Assembly: GCA_011043415.1 (NCBI GenBank)
Contig: DQXH01000124.1
Coordinates: 1-32,788 of the forward strand
Direction: 5' to 3'
Length of the DNA stretch: 32,788 nt
DNA from: Thermoprotei archaeon
Lineage (GTDB): Archaea; Thermoproteota; Nitrososphaeria; Geothermarchaeales; JDFR-13
The notes beneath the pieces were generated by a model that searched no databases, was not told the origin of the DNA, and saw only the letters and a list, made by a program, of their open reading frames with translations. A program made the position numbers and the translations under genes. Positions 23,695-32,551 of this stretch are shown here, in pieces; position 1 is the stretch's first letter, and each line of letters starts with the position of its first letter.

Positions 23695-25425
23695 ATGTCC
23701 AAGGTAAATGATAAGGAGATATTTGAAAAATGGATTCTTTCGAAGCCGTGGCTAAAGTTCTATGAGGAGGCTGTCCCCAAGGAGATAGATATACCGGAGA
23801 TACCATTATACAAGTTCCTCGACGACGCATATAAGATCGGGGCCGACCATCCCGCAATGATATTCATGGGTAGGAAGATAACTTATAGAGAGTTCTACGA
23901 GGATAGTGAACGATTTGGAAGGGCGTTGGTAGATAAATTTAATATTAAGAAGGGGGATAAGGTAGCTATATACCTACCTAATACACCGCAGTTTGCAATA
24001 GCGTTCTACGGTGCTATTAAAGTAGGGGCTATAGTCACACCCATGAACCCACTATACACTGCAAGGGAGGTGGCTAGGCAGTTAAAAGATAGTGGTGCCA
24101 AGGTCTTAGTAGCACTAGATTTATTCACAGAGAATGTTGAGAAAGCGTTGGAGGAAGTCGATATAAATGCAGTGATATATACTGGAATAGAGGATTACAT
24201 GCCTTCATTGAAGGGATGGATCTACAAGACATTTATGAAGAAGGTTAAGGTACCTATAGATAATGTAAAGAGGTTTAGATTTAAGGATGTGATAAGAGAC
24301 GTTCCTCCTGAAGCCCCGAGGCCTGATGTAAATCCCAAAGAGGATGTCATAGCATTAATGTATACAGGTGGGACGACGGGTGTGCCTAAGGGAGCAGAGT
24401 TAACTCACTACAATCTCGTATCAAACGTACTTCAGATCGATGCATGGCTATTTAGGGGGAGGAAGAAGGTTGATAAATATGTAGGTGTATTACCATGGTT
24501 CCATATATATGGCATGACGACGGTATTACATTCTGCAATATATAGCGTAGCTACTATAATAATATTCCCGAGATTCGATATTAAGGAGCTTCTCGAGGGT
24601 ATTAAGAAATATCGTCCAAATGTATTCCACGGAGTCCCGACGATATACTCGCTTCTAATAAACTATCCTGAAATAAAGAAGTATGACTTGAGCTCCATCG
24701 AGGCATGTGTAAGTGGGGCAGGTCCTTTACCTGTATCAGTTGCAAAGAAGTTTGAAGAGATTACGGGAGGAAGGATTAGAGAGGGATATGGATTAACTGA
24801 GACGAGTCCGGTGACGCATGTGAACCCAATTTATGGAAAATATAAATTTGGAAGTATCGGCCTACCAATTCCAAATACATTAGCTGCAATAGCGGATCTG
24901 GAGGAAGATAGATTCTTAAAGCCTGGTGAGACTGGAGAGTTGGTTATATCAGGGCCACAGGTCATGAAAGGATACTATAACAGGCCTGAGGAGAATAAGA
25001 AGGTCTTCTTCGAGAAATACGGCTTTAGATGGCTTAGAACAGGTGATATAGCATATATGGATGAGGAAGGATACTTCTATATAGTTGATAGAAAGAAGGA
25101 CTTGATTAAGTATAAGGGATACAGCGTCTATCCAAGGGAGATTGAGGAGGTATTGTATCAGCATGAAGCAGTTGCAGAAGCCGCGGTAATAGGAGTCCCG
25201 GATGAGAAGGTTGGTGAGAGGATAAAGGCATTTGTAGTATTAAAGAATGAATATAGGGGGAAGGTCTCTCAAGATGATATACTAAGCTTCCTTAAGGATA
25301 ATTTAGCGCCTTATAAGCTTCCAAAGGAGATTGAGTTTAGAGATACACTACCTAAGAGCGCGGCCGGAAAGATATTGAGGAGAGTATTACGTGAAGAGGA
25401 GGTTAAGAAGCTAGAGGGTAAATAA
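23695..25425 (+). CDS. Long-chain/medium-chain acyl-CoA synthetase (AMP-forming)
   Basis: A 576-residue member of the ANL adenylate-forming superfamily that activates a carboxylic acid to acyl-CoA via acyl-AMP. Motifs: YTGGTTGVPKG at 223-233 (ATP-phosphate loop), VLPWFHIYGM, GYGLTETSP, RTGDIAYMDEEGYFYIVDRKKDLIKYKG, and the C-terminal catalytic Lys559 in PKSAAGKILRR. The sequence best resembles fatty-acyl-CoA ligases (FadD-like). An AMP-binding Lys such as Lys559 is a known target of acetylation, and a Sir2 gene is present at 7139. No Shine-Dalgarno is visible; TTTTTATAG about 27 nt before the ATG suggests a leaderless transcript. The ETF genes follow after 67 nt. Confidence 0.93.
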   Translation: MSKVNDKEIFEKWILSKPWLKFYEEAVPKEIDIPEIPLYKFLDDAYKIGADHPAMIFMGRKITYREFYEDSERFGRALVDKFNIKKGDKVAIYLPNTPQFAIAFYGAIKVGAIVTPMNPLYTAREVARQLKDSGAKVLVALDLFTENVEKALEEVDINAVIYTGIEDYMPSLKGWIYKTFMKKVKVPIDNVKRFRFKDVIRDVPPEAPRPDVNPKEDVIALMYTGGTTGVPKGAELTHYNLVSNVLQIDAWLFRGRKKVDKYVGVLPWFHIYGMTTVLHSAIYSVATIIIFPRFDIKELLEGIKKYRPNVFHGVPTIYSLLINYPEIKKYDLSSIEACVSGAGPLPVSVAKKFEEITGGRIREGYGLTETSPVTHVNPIYGKYKFGSIGLPIPNTLAAIADLEEDRFLKPGETGELVISGPQVMKGYYNRPEENKKVFFEKYGFRWLRTGDIAYMDEEGYFYIVDRKKDLIKYKGYSVYPREIEEVLYQHEAVAEAAVIGVPDEKVGERIKAFVVLKNEYRGKVSQDDILSFLKDNLAPYKLPKEIEFRDTLPKSAAGKILRRVLREEEVKKLEGK

Positions 25426-25433
25426 ATATAATC

Positions 25434-25449
25434 TAAGTAAACCTACTTA
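25434..25449. promoter_or_regulatory. Palindrome TAAGTA-AACC-TACTTA before the ETF genes
   Basis: A perfect 6-bp inverted repeat with a 4-nt centre lies 8 nt after the acyl-CoA synthetase stop and about 45 nt before the ETF beta start. It could be an operator for the ETF genes or a small hairpin between cistrons. Confidence 0.35.
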
Positions 25450-25492
25450 ATCATGCAGTACTCTGAATATAATTGAATAGAGGGTGATATAC

Positions 25493-26290
25493 GTGGATAT
25501 AGGTGTGTTGGTTAAAGCCTCGCTAGATGGTAATATGATACGGGCAGATCCGGATGGAAGGATCAATATAGAGAATACACCCTTACTAATAAGCGAGTAT
25601 GATAGAAATGCGGTCGTAGAAGCTGCTAGAATTAAGAGTGAGGTAGGCGGTAAAATATATGTATATACATTATTGACGTGGGGGCCGACCAAGAAAAAGA
25701 AGAAGGAACTCGAGAATGTAGTTAGAGAAGCACTAGCATTAGGCGGAGACGAGGCATATGCAGTCGTCGACGATAGAGTTATACCATGTGATGTTACGTC
25801 AACAGCATATATCCTGTCTAATCTAATTAAGAAGTTCGGGAACCCGGAGTTGATACTCGCTGGAGAAGCTTCTATGGATATGCTATCGTCTCAAATGCCT
25901 ATAAGACTCGCTCGCCACCTAGGCTATAACGTTGTTACATTTGCTAGAAAGATCGAGTTGAGTGATAACAAGATAAGAGTTACGAGGGATCTAGAGGATA
26001 AGTTGGAGGTTGTCGAGACATCTCTACCAGCAGTCATCAGCGTAACAGGTGAGATTAATAGGCCTAAACTACCAACGTTACTACAAATTAGGAAAGCATT
26101 CGCAAAACCATTTAAAGTGGTAGGTCTGGATGAATTGGAGCTAGAGGATACAGGGAGAAAGATATCATACAGTGATTTAAGGCTAATTACAATCACTAGA
26201 AAGAATGTAATTATCGAAGCGGATAAACTTGAGGATATAGCAGATATACTTATAGATAAACTAATTGAGGAAGGTGTCGTAAGGGTGTGA
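25493..26290 (+). CDS. etfB: Electron transfer flavoprotein beta subunit
   Basis: A 265-residue ETF beta (FixA-like) subunit. The start (MDIGVLVKASLD) and the nucleotide-binding region (ILAGEASMDMLSSQMPIRLARHLGY) followed by VETSLPAVISVTGEINRPKLPTL match the family signature. ETF beta holds AMP, or FAD in bifurcating forms, and docks to acyl-CoA dehydrogenases. The true start is GTG 25493 with GGTGA 5 nt upstream; the track's GTG at 25484 is inside that site. The ETF alpha gene begins 2 nt after its stop. No fixC or fixX is found nearby, so it is probably the ordinary electron-carrying ETF rather than part of a FixABCX complex. Confidence 0.93.
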   Translation: MDIGVLVKASLDGNMIRADPDGRINIENTPLLISEYDRNAVVEAARIKSEVGGKIYVYTLLTWGPTKKKKKELENVVREALALGGDEAYAVVDDRVIPCDVTSTAYILSNLIKKFGNPELILAGEASMDMLSSQMPIRLARHLGYNVVTFARKIELSDNKIRVTRDLEDKLEVVETSLPAVISVTGEINRPKLPTLLQIRKAFAKPFKVVGLDELELEDTGRKISYSDLRLITITRKNVIIEADKLEDIADILIDKLIEEGVVRV

Positions 26291-26292
26291 AT

Positions 26293-27201
26293 ATGAAGAC
26301 GGTTATATATGGATTCTCAACTGAGGATTTATTGGATGGACTGGGACTAGCCCAGAGGATACGTGAATTAAGTGGAGAAGAGTTAGAAACATTCGGATTT
26401 ATAGTTGGAGCAGAGCCAGATGTCGATGGATTCGATGTAATATATAAAATGGGGTATGCACCTACAGATGCAATTAGCAAAGCCATATTGGAAAATATTT
26501 CAGATACCGATATATTCATCGGCCCAGCGACTAAGAATGGAACAGATATCGCGACTAGGTTATCCGCAGAGTTAGATTATCCGATGATAACGGAAGTAGT
26601 AGACGTAGATAAAGTTGACGACGAAATTATTTTAAAGAGGCAGATCATTGGAGGAAGAGGGCTCGCTTATTATAAATTCGTGACCCCGATCACACTGACG
26701 GTCCCGCGTAAGAAGTTCCAACCATCTAAACTAGATAAGAAGCCTGAGGTAAAGGAGGTATCCATTCCAGAGGCTAAGATAAGGATTATAGAGGAGCTAC
26801 CGAAGGAGAAGGGGGAGGTGGATATTGAGGCTGCCGAGGTCGTCGTCGGAGTAGGTCGAGGATTTAAGTCTAAGGAGGATATTCAAATGGCTTTTGAGCT
26901 TGCTAAGTTGATAGGCGGTGAAGTAGGATGCTCCAGACCAATTGCAGCAGATTTCCACTGGCTAGGTGAGGATAGGTGGATAGGGATTTCAGGTAAGAAG
27001 ATAAAGGGGAAGTTATACTTTGCAATTGGAGTATCTGGAGCCCCACAACATATAATGGCTGCTGGAGACGCTAAGATAATTGTAGCGGTTAATAAAGATA
27101 AGAATGCCCCGATATTCAAATACGCTGATTACGGTGTGGTAGCAGATCTATATCAATTTATCCCGGTACTGATAGATAGATTAAAGAAGAGAAGAGGTTG
27201 A
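26293..27201 (+). CDS. etfA: Electron transfer flavoprotein alpha subunit
   Basis: A 302-residue ETF alpha (FixB-like) subunit. The N-terminal half is the Rossmann-like ETF domain; the C-terminal half is the FAD-binding domain with VVGVGRGFKSKEDIQ, GCSRPIAADFHWLG, YFAIGVSGAPQHIMA and the FKYADYGVVADLYQFIPVL end typical of the family. It accepts electrons from acyl-CoA dehydrogenase as FADH2. The start is the ATG at 26293, with GGTG overlapping the end of etfB, so the subunits are coupled. The linker between the two halves is Lys/Glu-rich (KKPEVKEVSIPEAK). Confidence 0.95.
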   Translation: MKTVIYGFSTEDLLDGLGLAQRIRELSGEELETFGFIVGAEPDVDGFDVIYKMGYAPTDAISKAILENISDTDIFIGPATKNGTDIATRLSAELDYPMITEVVDVDKVDDEIILKRQIIGGRGLAYYKFVTPITLTVPRKKFQPSKLDKKPEVKEVSIPEAKIRIIEELPKEKGEVDIEAAEVVVGVGRGFKSKEDIQMAFELAKLIGGEVGCSRPIAADFHWLGEDRWIGISGKKIKGKLYFAIGVSGAPQHIMAAGDAKIIVAVNKDKNAPIFKYADYGVVADLYQFIPVLIDRLKKRRG

Positions 27202-27228
27202 TAACTCCCATCCAATTTATTTATAAAT

Positions 27229-28170
27229 ATGAAAATCATAGATATACATGTACATGATCCATATATATTCGAAGTACATAAACCCAGTCCAGAGATTGTA
27301 GCAGAGGAGCTATTAAGTAAGATGGATGCAATTGGAATTGAAAAAATATTTCTATATGCTCTAGAAGCAGATCCATCTAAGATTTATAGAGAACTGGATA
27401 GGAAGGAGATTTATAAAGGCGTTGAGGACGCTATTAATAAAGGGATTTACCATATCCCTAAAATAGTTTTAGAGGGGATTGAGAAGACTAAAGAAACGAG
27501 GGATAGACATATAAATGTTCTTAAAGCCGCGTATACCCCAACTGAAAGAGTGGTAAAAATATCTAAATACAGTGGAAATAGGATTCTACCAGTTGGAAGT
27601 ATTAGGCTGGAGGATAAATCCGACTATAGAGCTAGACTACATGATATATTTAGGCTAGGCATCTATGGACTTAAGCTATATCCCACTGTCCAGTTTATAG
27701 AGCCGTCTAGTAGGAAACTCTATAAATTATATGATGAACTCGAGAGAAGAGATATATCACTATTTATTCATACAGGTTGCGACCCCGGCCTCTGGGAACT
27801 ACCTAGATTCTGTAGATATGCAGATCCAATTAACGTGCGTAAGATCGCCGATAAATATCCCAAGCTGAAGATAGTCCTATGTCACATGGGTGCATACAGC
27901 GCGTTAAAACCAGGTATATTTGTAGATAAAGCTATTGAACTAGTAAATTCATACGATAATGTATATGGAGACCTAGCCGCACTGGATTTCGACATTATTA
28001 AATATATTGTCAAGAGAGTCAAAATCGATAAGATATTATTTGGAAGTGACTATCCGGTGACTGGCTTAGAATGGTATACACATATTAGAAACATATTAAA
28101 TCTGGATATTCCAAATCACTATAAAAATATGATTCTATATGAAAATGCCGTCGAAATATTTAATCTATGA
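27229..28170 (+). CDS. Amidohydrolase-related TIM-barrel metal hydrolase (PF04909-like)
   Basis: A 313-residue protein with metal-ligand motifs of the amidohydrolase superfamily: HVH at 7-9, GLKLYP, LFIHTG, VLCHMGA and the catalytic FGSDYP. The set and spacing resemble the amidohydrolase-2 (ACMSD-like) group, which includes decarboxylases and hydrolases of metabolic acids. It has no signal sequence. It sits between the ETF genes and the EtfD-like gene, 27 nt after etfA, and is likely in the same transcription unit. No direct role in beta-oxidation is known to me; the substrate is unknown. No clear Shine-Dalgarno; AT-rich sequence precedes the ATG. Confidence 0.85.
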   Translation: MKIIDIHVHDPYIFEVHKPSPEIVAEELLSKMDAIGIEKIFLYALEADPSKIYRELDRKEIYKGVEDAINKGIYHIPKIVLEGIEKTKETRDRHINVLKAAYTPTERVVKISKYSGNRILPVGSIRLEDKSDYRARLHDIFRLGIYGLKLYPTVQFIEPSSRKLYKLYDELERRDISLFIHTGCDPGLWELPRFCRYADPINVRKIADKYPKLKIVLCHMGAYSALKPGIFVDKAIELVNSYDNVYGDLAALDFDIIKYIVKRVKIDKILFGSDYPVTGLEWYTHIRNILNLDIPNHYKNMILYENAVEIFNL

Positions 28171-28258
28171 ATACTGAAATATATCTCGTATATAATTAAT
28201 TTAACAATCGATTTTAAGCAATAAAATTGTTTTTTAATTTATAGCATAGGTGTATTAA

Positions 28259-30250
28259 ATGATTGGAATAGAGCACTTTCTATATGTCGAGGATATAGAG
28301 ATATTAGTCTATATATTCACAGTAATATCAGGCGCTATATTCATATATGGATTGTATAGAAGTTATAGAAGATGGTTTAGAAAGGGGGAGAAGCCTTCCT
28401 TCGATAATTTCTGGACCCGCCTATACAATTTAGTTAAATATGGTCTTCTACAGAGAAAAGTGGTATATAGACCATTTGAAGGATCTATGCATCTACTAAT
28501 ATATATTGGATTTATAATCCTATTCATCGGAACATTAATAAGGGCCTTTGAAGCAGATATAACATTGAAGTTTCTGGGATATAGGGTTGTTTCCGGCTCA
28601 TCATATCTAATTTATAAGTTATTCCTGAATATCGGTGGATTATTAGCTATAATAGGGATTATCATCGCCTTTATACGTAGAATATTCCTTAAATCAGAGA
28701 ATTTACCTGATACGCTTTCAGACTACCTACTGCTCTTATTGCTGTTAATCATCCTCATCACAGGATTCGTTTTAGACGGTATATCCACATTAGCGTACAG
28801 GTATGAATGGGTGAATAACTATGATTTTATCGGATTATATATTGCAGACTTATTTAAGAATGTAGAGAATATTGAAATAATATACCGTGTAACGTGGCTC
28901 ATCCACATGGCTCTAGCGATATTCTCAGTAGGCTTTATACCATATACAAAGTTATATCATATTATAGTAGGCGGAATATTGAATACATTCTTCTCGAGAA
29001 ACTACCACCCAGCCGCATTTAAGAAGATCGAGAATATAGATGAGATTATTGAGAAGGGTGAGACTCCTGGGGCATTAACATTAAATGATTTGAGTTGGAA
29101 GGAGAGGATGGATTACGATGCATGTATAAAGTGTGCTAGATGTACAGATAATTGTCCAGCTGCATCATCTGGAAAGCCCCTCAGTCCAATGGATTTAATG
29201 CTTAAGATGAGAAGCTTTATAGATCAAGGAATATACAATAAGGAGTTAATTCCAGATTATTTAGATAAGGATATTATATGGTCATGTGTCACATGTGGCG
29301 CTTGTGTATACCAATGCCCACTTTTAATTCATCATGTCGAGACTATACTAGACTTTAGACGAGGGTTGATTGGCAAGGGTGAGAACGTACCCGAGGAACT
29401 TCTCGAGGTATCATATAATTTAATGAGATATGGTAATCCTATGGGGAATGACCCTATTAACAGGGAGGAGTTTATCAAGGAGCTAGTGGATGAAGGCTTG
29501 GTCGAGATTGCGGAGGAGGGTAGTGAATACGATTATATATACTGGATTGGATGCCAATCCACATACGATCCAGCTGATAAGGAGATAGCACGCTCCCTAC
29601 TGAAGATACTGAAGAAGGCCGGGTTAAAGATCGCCGTATTACCTGAGGAGAACTGCTGTGGAGAACCCGCTAGAAGAATAGGCGACGAACTAATGTTCAG
29701 CGAACTAGTGAAGATGAATGGTGAAATCCTTTCAAAATATAAATTTAAGAGACTTGTCGTAAACTGTCCACATGGATACAACATATTTAAACATGAATAC
29801 CCACTATATGGCGTCAAGATCGAGGTTATACACCATACACAGTTACTAAATGAATTGATTAGGAAAGGATTAGTTAAATTAGATGGCGGGAAGATTGATA
29901 AGAAGATTACATATCATGACCCATGTTACCTAGGTAGATGGAATAATATATTCGATGAACCAAGAAATATATTAAAGGAAGTAGTTAAAAATGAATATCT
30001 AGTTGAAATGAGGCATAATAGGGAGAGAAGCTTTTGCTGTGGAGGCGGAGGTGGACATTTGTTCTTTGATATAAAGATTGGAGAGAGGATAAGTAAAATC
30101 AGAATGAATGAGGCATTGGAGACGGGAGCAAGTATATTAGCCGTAGCATGCCCATATTGTAAGATCATGCTACACAGCGAGGCTGGAGAGAAGATTAAGG
30201 TGATGGATATATCAGAGATATTAGCCGAAGCATTAACAGAGAAAAAGTGA
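28259..30250 (+). CDS. Membrane Fe-S/heme oxidoreductase, EtfD/FadF or HdrD-like
   Basis: A 663-residue fusion. Residues 1-250 form a membrane domain with about five helices (near 13-32, 79-98, 116-140, 154-175 and 211-228) and candidate heme b ligands His78, His216 and His234, like NarI/HdrE-type cytochromes. Residues 289-299 and 343-353 hold two ferredoxin-like sets (CIKCARCTDNC and CVTCGACVYQC) for [4Fe-4S] clusters. Two CCG domains follow (WIGCQ...NCCGEP; HDPCYLGR...SFCCGGGGGH), ending with ACPYC. The architecture matches EtfD/FadF, a proposed ETF:menaquinone oxidoreductase, and is also related to HdrD/HdrE and GlpC. Adjacency to etfBA supports ETF-to-quinone electron transfer. GGTG lies 6 nt before the ATG. 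The gene is separated by 88 nt from the amidohydrolase. Confidence 0.9.
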   Translation: MIGIEHFLYVEDIEILVYIFTVISGAIFIYGLYRSYRRWFRKGEKPSFDNFWTRLYNLVKYGLLQRKVVYRPFEGSMHLLIYIGFIILFIGTLIRAFEADITLKFLGYRVVSGSSYLIYKLFLNIGGLLAIIGIIIAFIRRIFLKSENLPDTLSDYLLLLLLLIILITGFVLDGISTLAYRYEWVNNYDFIGLYIADLFKNVENIEIIYRVTWLIHMALAIFSVGFIPYTKLYHIIVGGILNTFFSRNYHPAAFKKIENIDEIIEKGETPGALTLNDLSWKERMDYDACIKCARCTDNCPAASSGKPLSPMDLMLKMRSFIDQGIYNKELIPDYLDKDIIWSCVTCGACVYQCPLLIHHVETILDFRRGLIGKGENVPEELLEVSYNLMRYGNPMGNDPINREEFIKELVDEGLVEIAEEGSEYDYIYWIGCQSTYDPADKEIARSLLKILKKAGLKIAVLPEENCCGEPARRIGDELMFSELVKMNGEILSKYKFKRLVVNCPHGYNIFKHEYPLYGVKIEVIHHTQLLNELIRKGLVKLDGGKIDKKITYHDPCYLGRWNNIFDEPRNILKEVVKNEYLVEMRHNRERSFCCGGGGGHLFFDIKIGERISKIRMNEALETGASILAVACPYCKIMLHSEAGEKIKVMDISEILAEALTEKK

Positions 30251-30303
30251 CGTATATCGGGCTATAGTAGAGTTATAACTAATATTTCTTAATCTGAAAA
30301 GCG

Positions 30304-30799
30304 AATGGCGTGGCTCCCCAATCAGAGTTCCATGATTCACCATTTATAACAGGATATAAACCATAGATTACCGTAGAATTTGCCTAATATTTTAGGGGTA
30401 AGTATGTAATTTTGTATTTTTATCCTAAGGATGATATACCTGGATGTACTAAAGAAGCCTTAGACTTTACTGAAAAGATTACAGAATTCAAATCCTTAAA
30501 TGCAGTTGTAATCGAGGTGAACCCAGATCCTATAGAGAGGCATAGGAAATTCATAGAAAAGTATAATTTAAAAGTTATATTGCTGAGTGACGTTAGTCGT
30601 AGGGTTTTAAATATATGCGGTGTACTAGGTCTTAAGAAAAGATTTGACAAGGAGTACTATAATGTAATTAGAAGTACTTACTTAATCGATCCAGAGGGGA
30701 GGATTATAGGGAGATGGAGAAATGTAAAGGTTGAGAGCCCATGCGGATAGTGTTTTAAACGTCCCTAGATGTATATTGGGTAGAGAGGCTAGTAAATAA
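30304..30799 (+). pseudogene. Decayed Bcp/peroxiredoxin-Q gene
   Basis: The ORF at 30412-30750 translates to the core of a thiol peroxidase: FRGKYVILYFYPKDDIPGCTKEA with the peroxidatic Cys, RSTYLIDPEGRIIG and WRNVKVE. There is no proper start; reading upstream in the same frame gives YFRGK, then stops at 30385 (TAA) and 30364 (TAG), with weak resemblance to an AP-x-x-EF N-terminal motif near 30313. Downstream the frame ends VESPCG-stop, but shifting one base at the CCC run (30738-30740) restores HADSVLNV, the expected C-terminal helix, ending in TAA at 30797-30799. So the gene has an internal frameshift and a broken N-terminus. Part of this could be sequencing error, since a single C removal fixes the 3' end. 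It overlaps the end of the convergent radical SAM gene by 11 bp. Confidence 0.75.
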
Positions 30800-31982
30800 A
30801 TTCGTCAATGTCGTATATTGCTTGAATAGGCTTTCTACTGTGTCTTAACCCGTCTTTAATCCTCCTGATTTGATCCTCCATCTCATCATCACTGAGATAA
30901 CCTAATCCATATTTAGAGGATATTTTATAATACTCTGAAGATTCTGAAACCTTCAACTTTGAAAAATATATTATATCTCTATCATCTAGATACATCTCAT
31001 TAAGTATTTTAATCGTATTGTCTACATGTCTATCAAAATACTTCTTACCACCCGCACCTATCAACACGATTACTCCTACATCGATACCAGCCTTCTTCAA
31101 TAAGTTAACGGCTTCAACAGCCTTCTCGGGTGGACCCGGTTTATTAAGAATCTTTAATAGAGACTCGTCACCAGTCTCTAAACCGATATAAACCATCTTC
31201 AAACCCATTCCACGAAGCCATTTGAAGTCATCTAAATCCTTTCTTACAGTGAAATAATCCATGAATGAATATAAACCTGATATGTAGATATTAGGGATAT
31301 ACTCATAGATTATACTTATATACTTTTTCAACATATTCATAGGAGTTACTAGGGCATTTGCATCTGCTAGAAATATCTTTCTTCTCATTAAAATCCCCTT
31401 ACCTACGAAGTTAATTACATATTTGACATGCTTTCTAAACTCATCTATAGTTTTAAACCTGAATTTCCTATCTCGATAAAATGTGCAGAAACTGCATTTA
31501 TTGTATGGACACCCCTCTACAGGCTGAAGCACAAGTGCAAGGTATTGATCTGGTGGTAGGATGGATATAGGCTTATATATTTGATAGAATCTCCTTCCCT
31601 CCTCGTCCAATCTATCAAAATTCATATATAATATTTTCCTAAGTATCGGCGTGAATTCAGATGGAGGGGACAGTGATAGGACCTCTTTTATCCTCATATG
31701 CGCATACTCTACGACTCTTTTTTTGAGTCCTATATCCTTAACTCTAGCCAAATATCTCTTAGGTGGAGTGAAGCTAGTCCATTTCTTAGCTACAAATTCA
31801 TTCGATAAGCCTCTTTCATATAATACATTATTATAGTATATGAAAACGGGTCTCCCCTCCAAGTCATATACATATACTTCAGGCGAGATATGCAGCTTTA
31901 AACTATCATTAAATAATGCTAAATAAGCTTCCTTCCCATCCCTAGTAATATATTCAAATTCATGTAGTATTTTACTCTCCAT
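30789..31982 (-). CDS. Radical SAM protein with CX4CX2C cluster motif
   Basis: A 397-residue protein with a radical SAM domain in its C-terminal two-thirds. The cluster ligands are Cys158, Cys163 and Cys166 in GCPYNKCSFCTFYR, giving CX4CX2C instead of the usual CX3CX2C. The following FLADANALV, MVYIGLETGDESLL and GIDVGVIVLIGAGG segments match the Elp3/MiaB-like half of the superfamily. The first ~145 residues are a separate region without an obvious known domain. No additional cysteine cluster is present at the C-terminus. It is a lone minus-strand gene with no visible Shine-Dalgarno. Function unknown; it is annotated here only to superfamily level. Confidence 0.8.
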   Translation of the reverse strand: MESKILHEFEYITRDGKEAYLALFNDSLKLHISPEVYVYDLEGRPVFIYYNNVLYERGLSNEFVAKKWTSFTPPKRYLARVKDIGLKKRVVEYAHMRIKEVLSLSPPSEFTPILRKILYMNFDRLDEEGRRFYQIYKPISILPPDQYLALVLQPVEGCPYNKCSFCTFYRDRKFRFKTIDEFRKHVKYVINFVGKGILMRRKIFLADANALVTPMNMLKKYISIIYEYIPNIYISGLYSFMDYFTVRKDLDDFKWLRGMGLKMVYIGLETGDESLLKILNKPGPPEKAVEAVNLLKKAGIDVGVIVLIGAGGKKYFDRHVDNTIKILNEMYLDDRDIIYFSKLKVSESSEYYKISSKYGLGYLSDDEMEDQIRRIKDGLRHSRKPIQAIYDIDEFIY

Positions 31983-32068
31983 AGATCATCATCTATATAA
32001 CCATGTTATATGATATAAAATGAATATAAATCTTTTGAAGGCCCTCAATAAATTAAAATAAAAATAGT

Positions 32069-32551
32069 ATGTATATACCATATTACCCCTCGAACTGGGA
32101 GGCATTAAAGAAGCTCATAAAGATATTAAACCTCCCAGCAGGTACAAGATTCGTCGACTTAGGCTCAGGAGGCGGTAGAGTACTTGCAGTCGTATCAAAA
32201 GAGTATGATGATATAGAGGTATATGGTGTAGAGAAGAATCCATATCTAATTGAAGCATCAAGAAGATACTTAGATAGATATAGATTAAAGGCCAAGATTA
32301 TACAAGGAGACCTCTTTTCCACAGATTTAAGCAGGTTCGATGTGGTATATGGATATCTAACAGTAGATGCTTTAAAATCCTTAAGAGATAGAATCATTAG
32401 ATTCATAGATTCCGGCAAGGTATTCATAACCCTTGATTTCAACATCCCTGGATTAAAACCTGCATATATTGTTAAAATCGATTCTTGGCCTGGGAGACAT
32501 AGATTAAACATCTATGGGAAGAGGGGGATTAAACGATATATTAATTTATAA
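32069..32551 (+). CDS. aKMT-like SAM-dependent protein lysine methyltransferase
   Basis: A 160-residue class-I methyltransferase. The short N-terminus YIPYYPSNW is followed by the SAM-binding motif FVDLGSGGGR (Asp30, glycines 32-36) and the acidic Glu55 in YGVEKNP. Length, the YxPxxP-type start and the order of motifs resemble the archaeal protein lysine methyltransferase aKMT (about 160 residues) and the eukaryotic FAM173 family. aKMT methylates surface lysines of many proteins in crenarchaea. The motif reads DLGSGGGR rather than DLGCGDGR or DLGSGDGR, a small departure that may not matter. No Shine-Dalgarno is seen, so the message may be leaderless. The match is from memory rather than from a search. 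Confidence 0.75.
   Translation: MYIPYYPSNWEALKKLIKILNLPAGTRFVDLGSGGGRVLAVVSKEYDDIEVYGVEKNPYLIEASRRYLDRYRLKAKIIQGDLFSTDLSRFDVVYGYLTVDALKSLRDRIIRFIDSGKVFITLDFNIPGLKPAYIVKIDSWPGRHRLNIYGKRGIKRYINL

Noticed and set aside
25493-28170. Bifurcating FixABCX complex
   Set aside because: Only the FixA/FixB (ETF) subunits are present; no FixC flavoprotein or FixX ferredoxin is encoded nearby.
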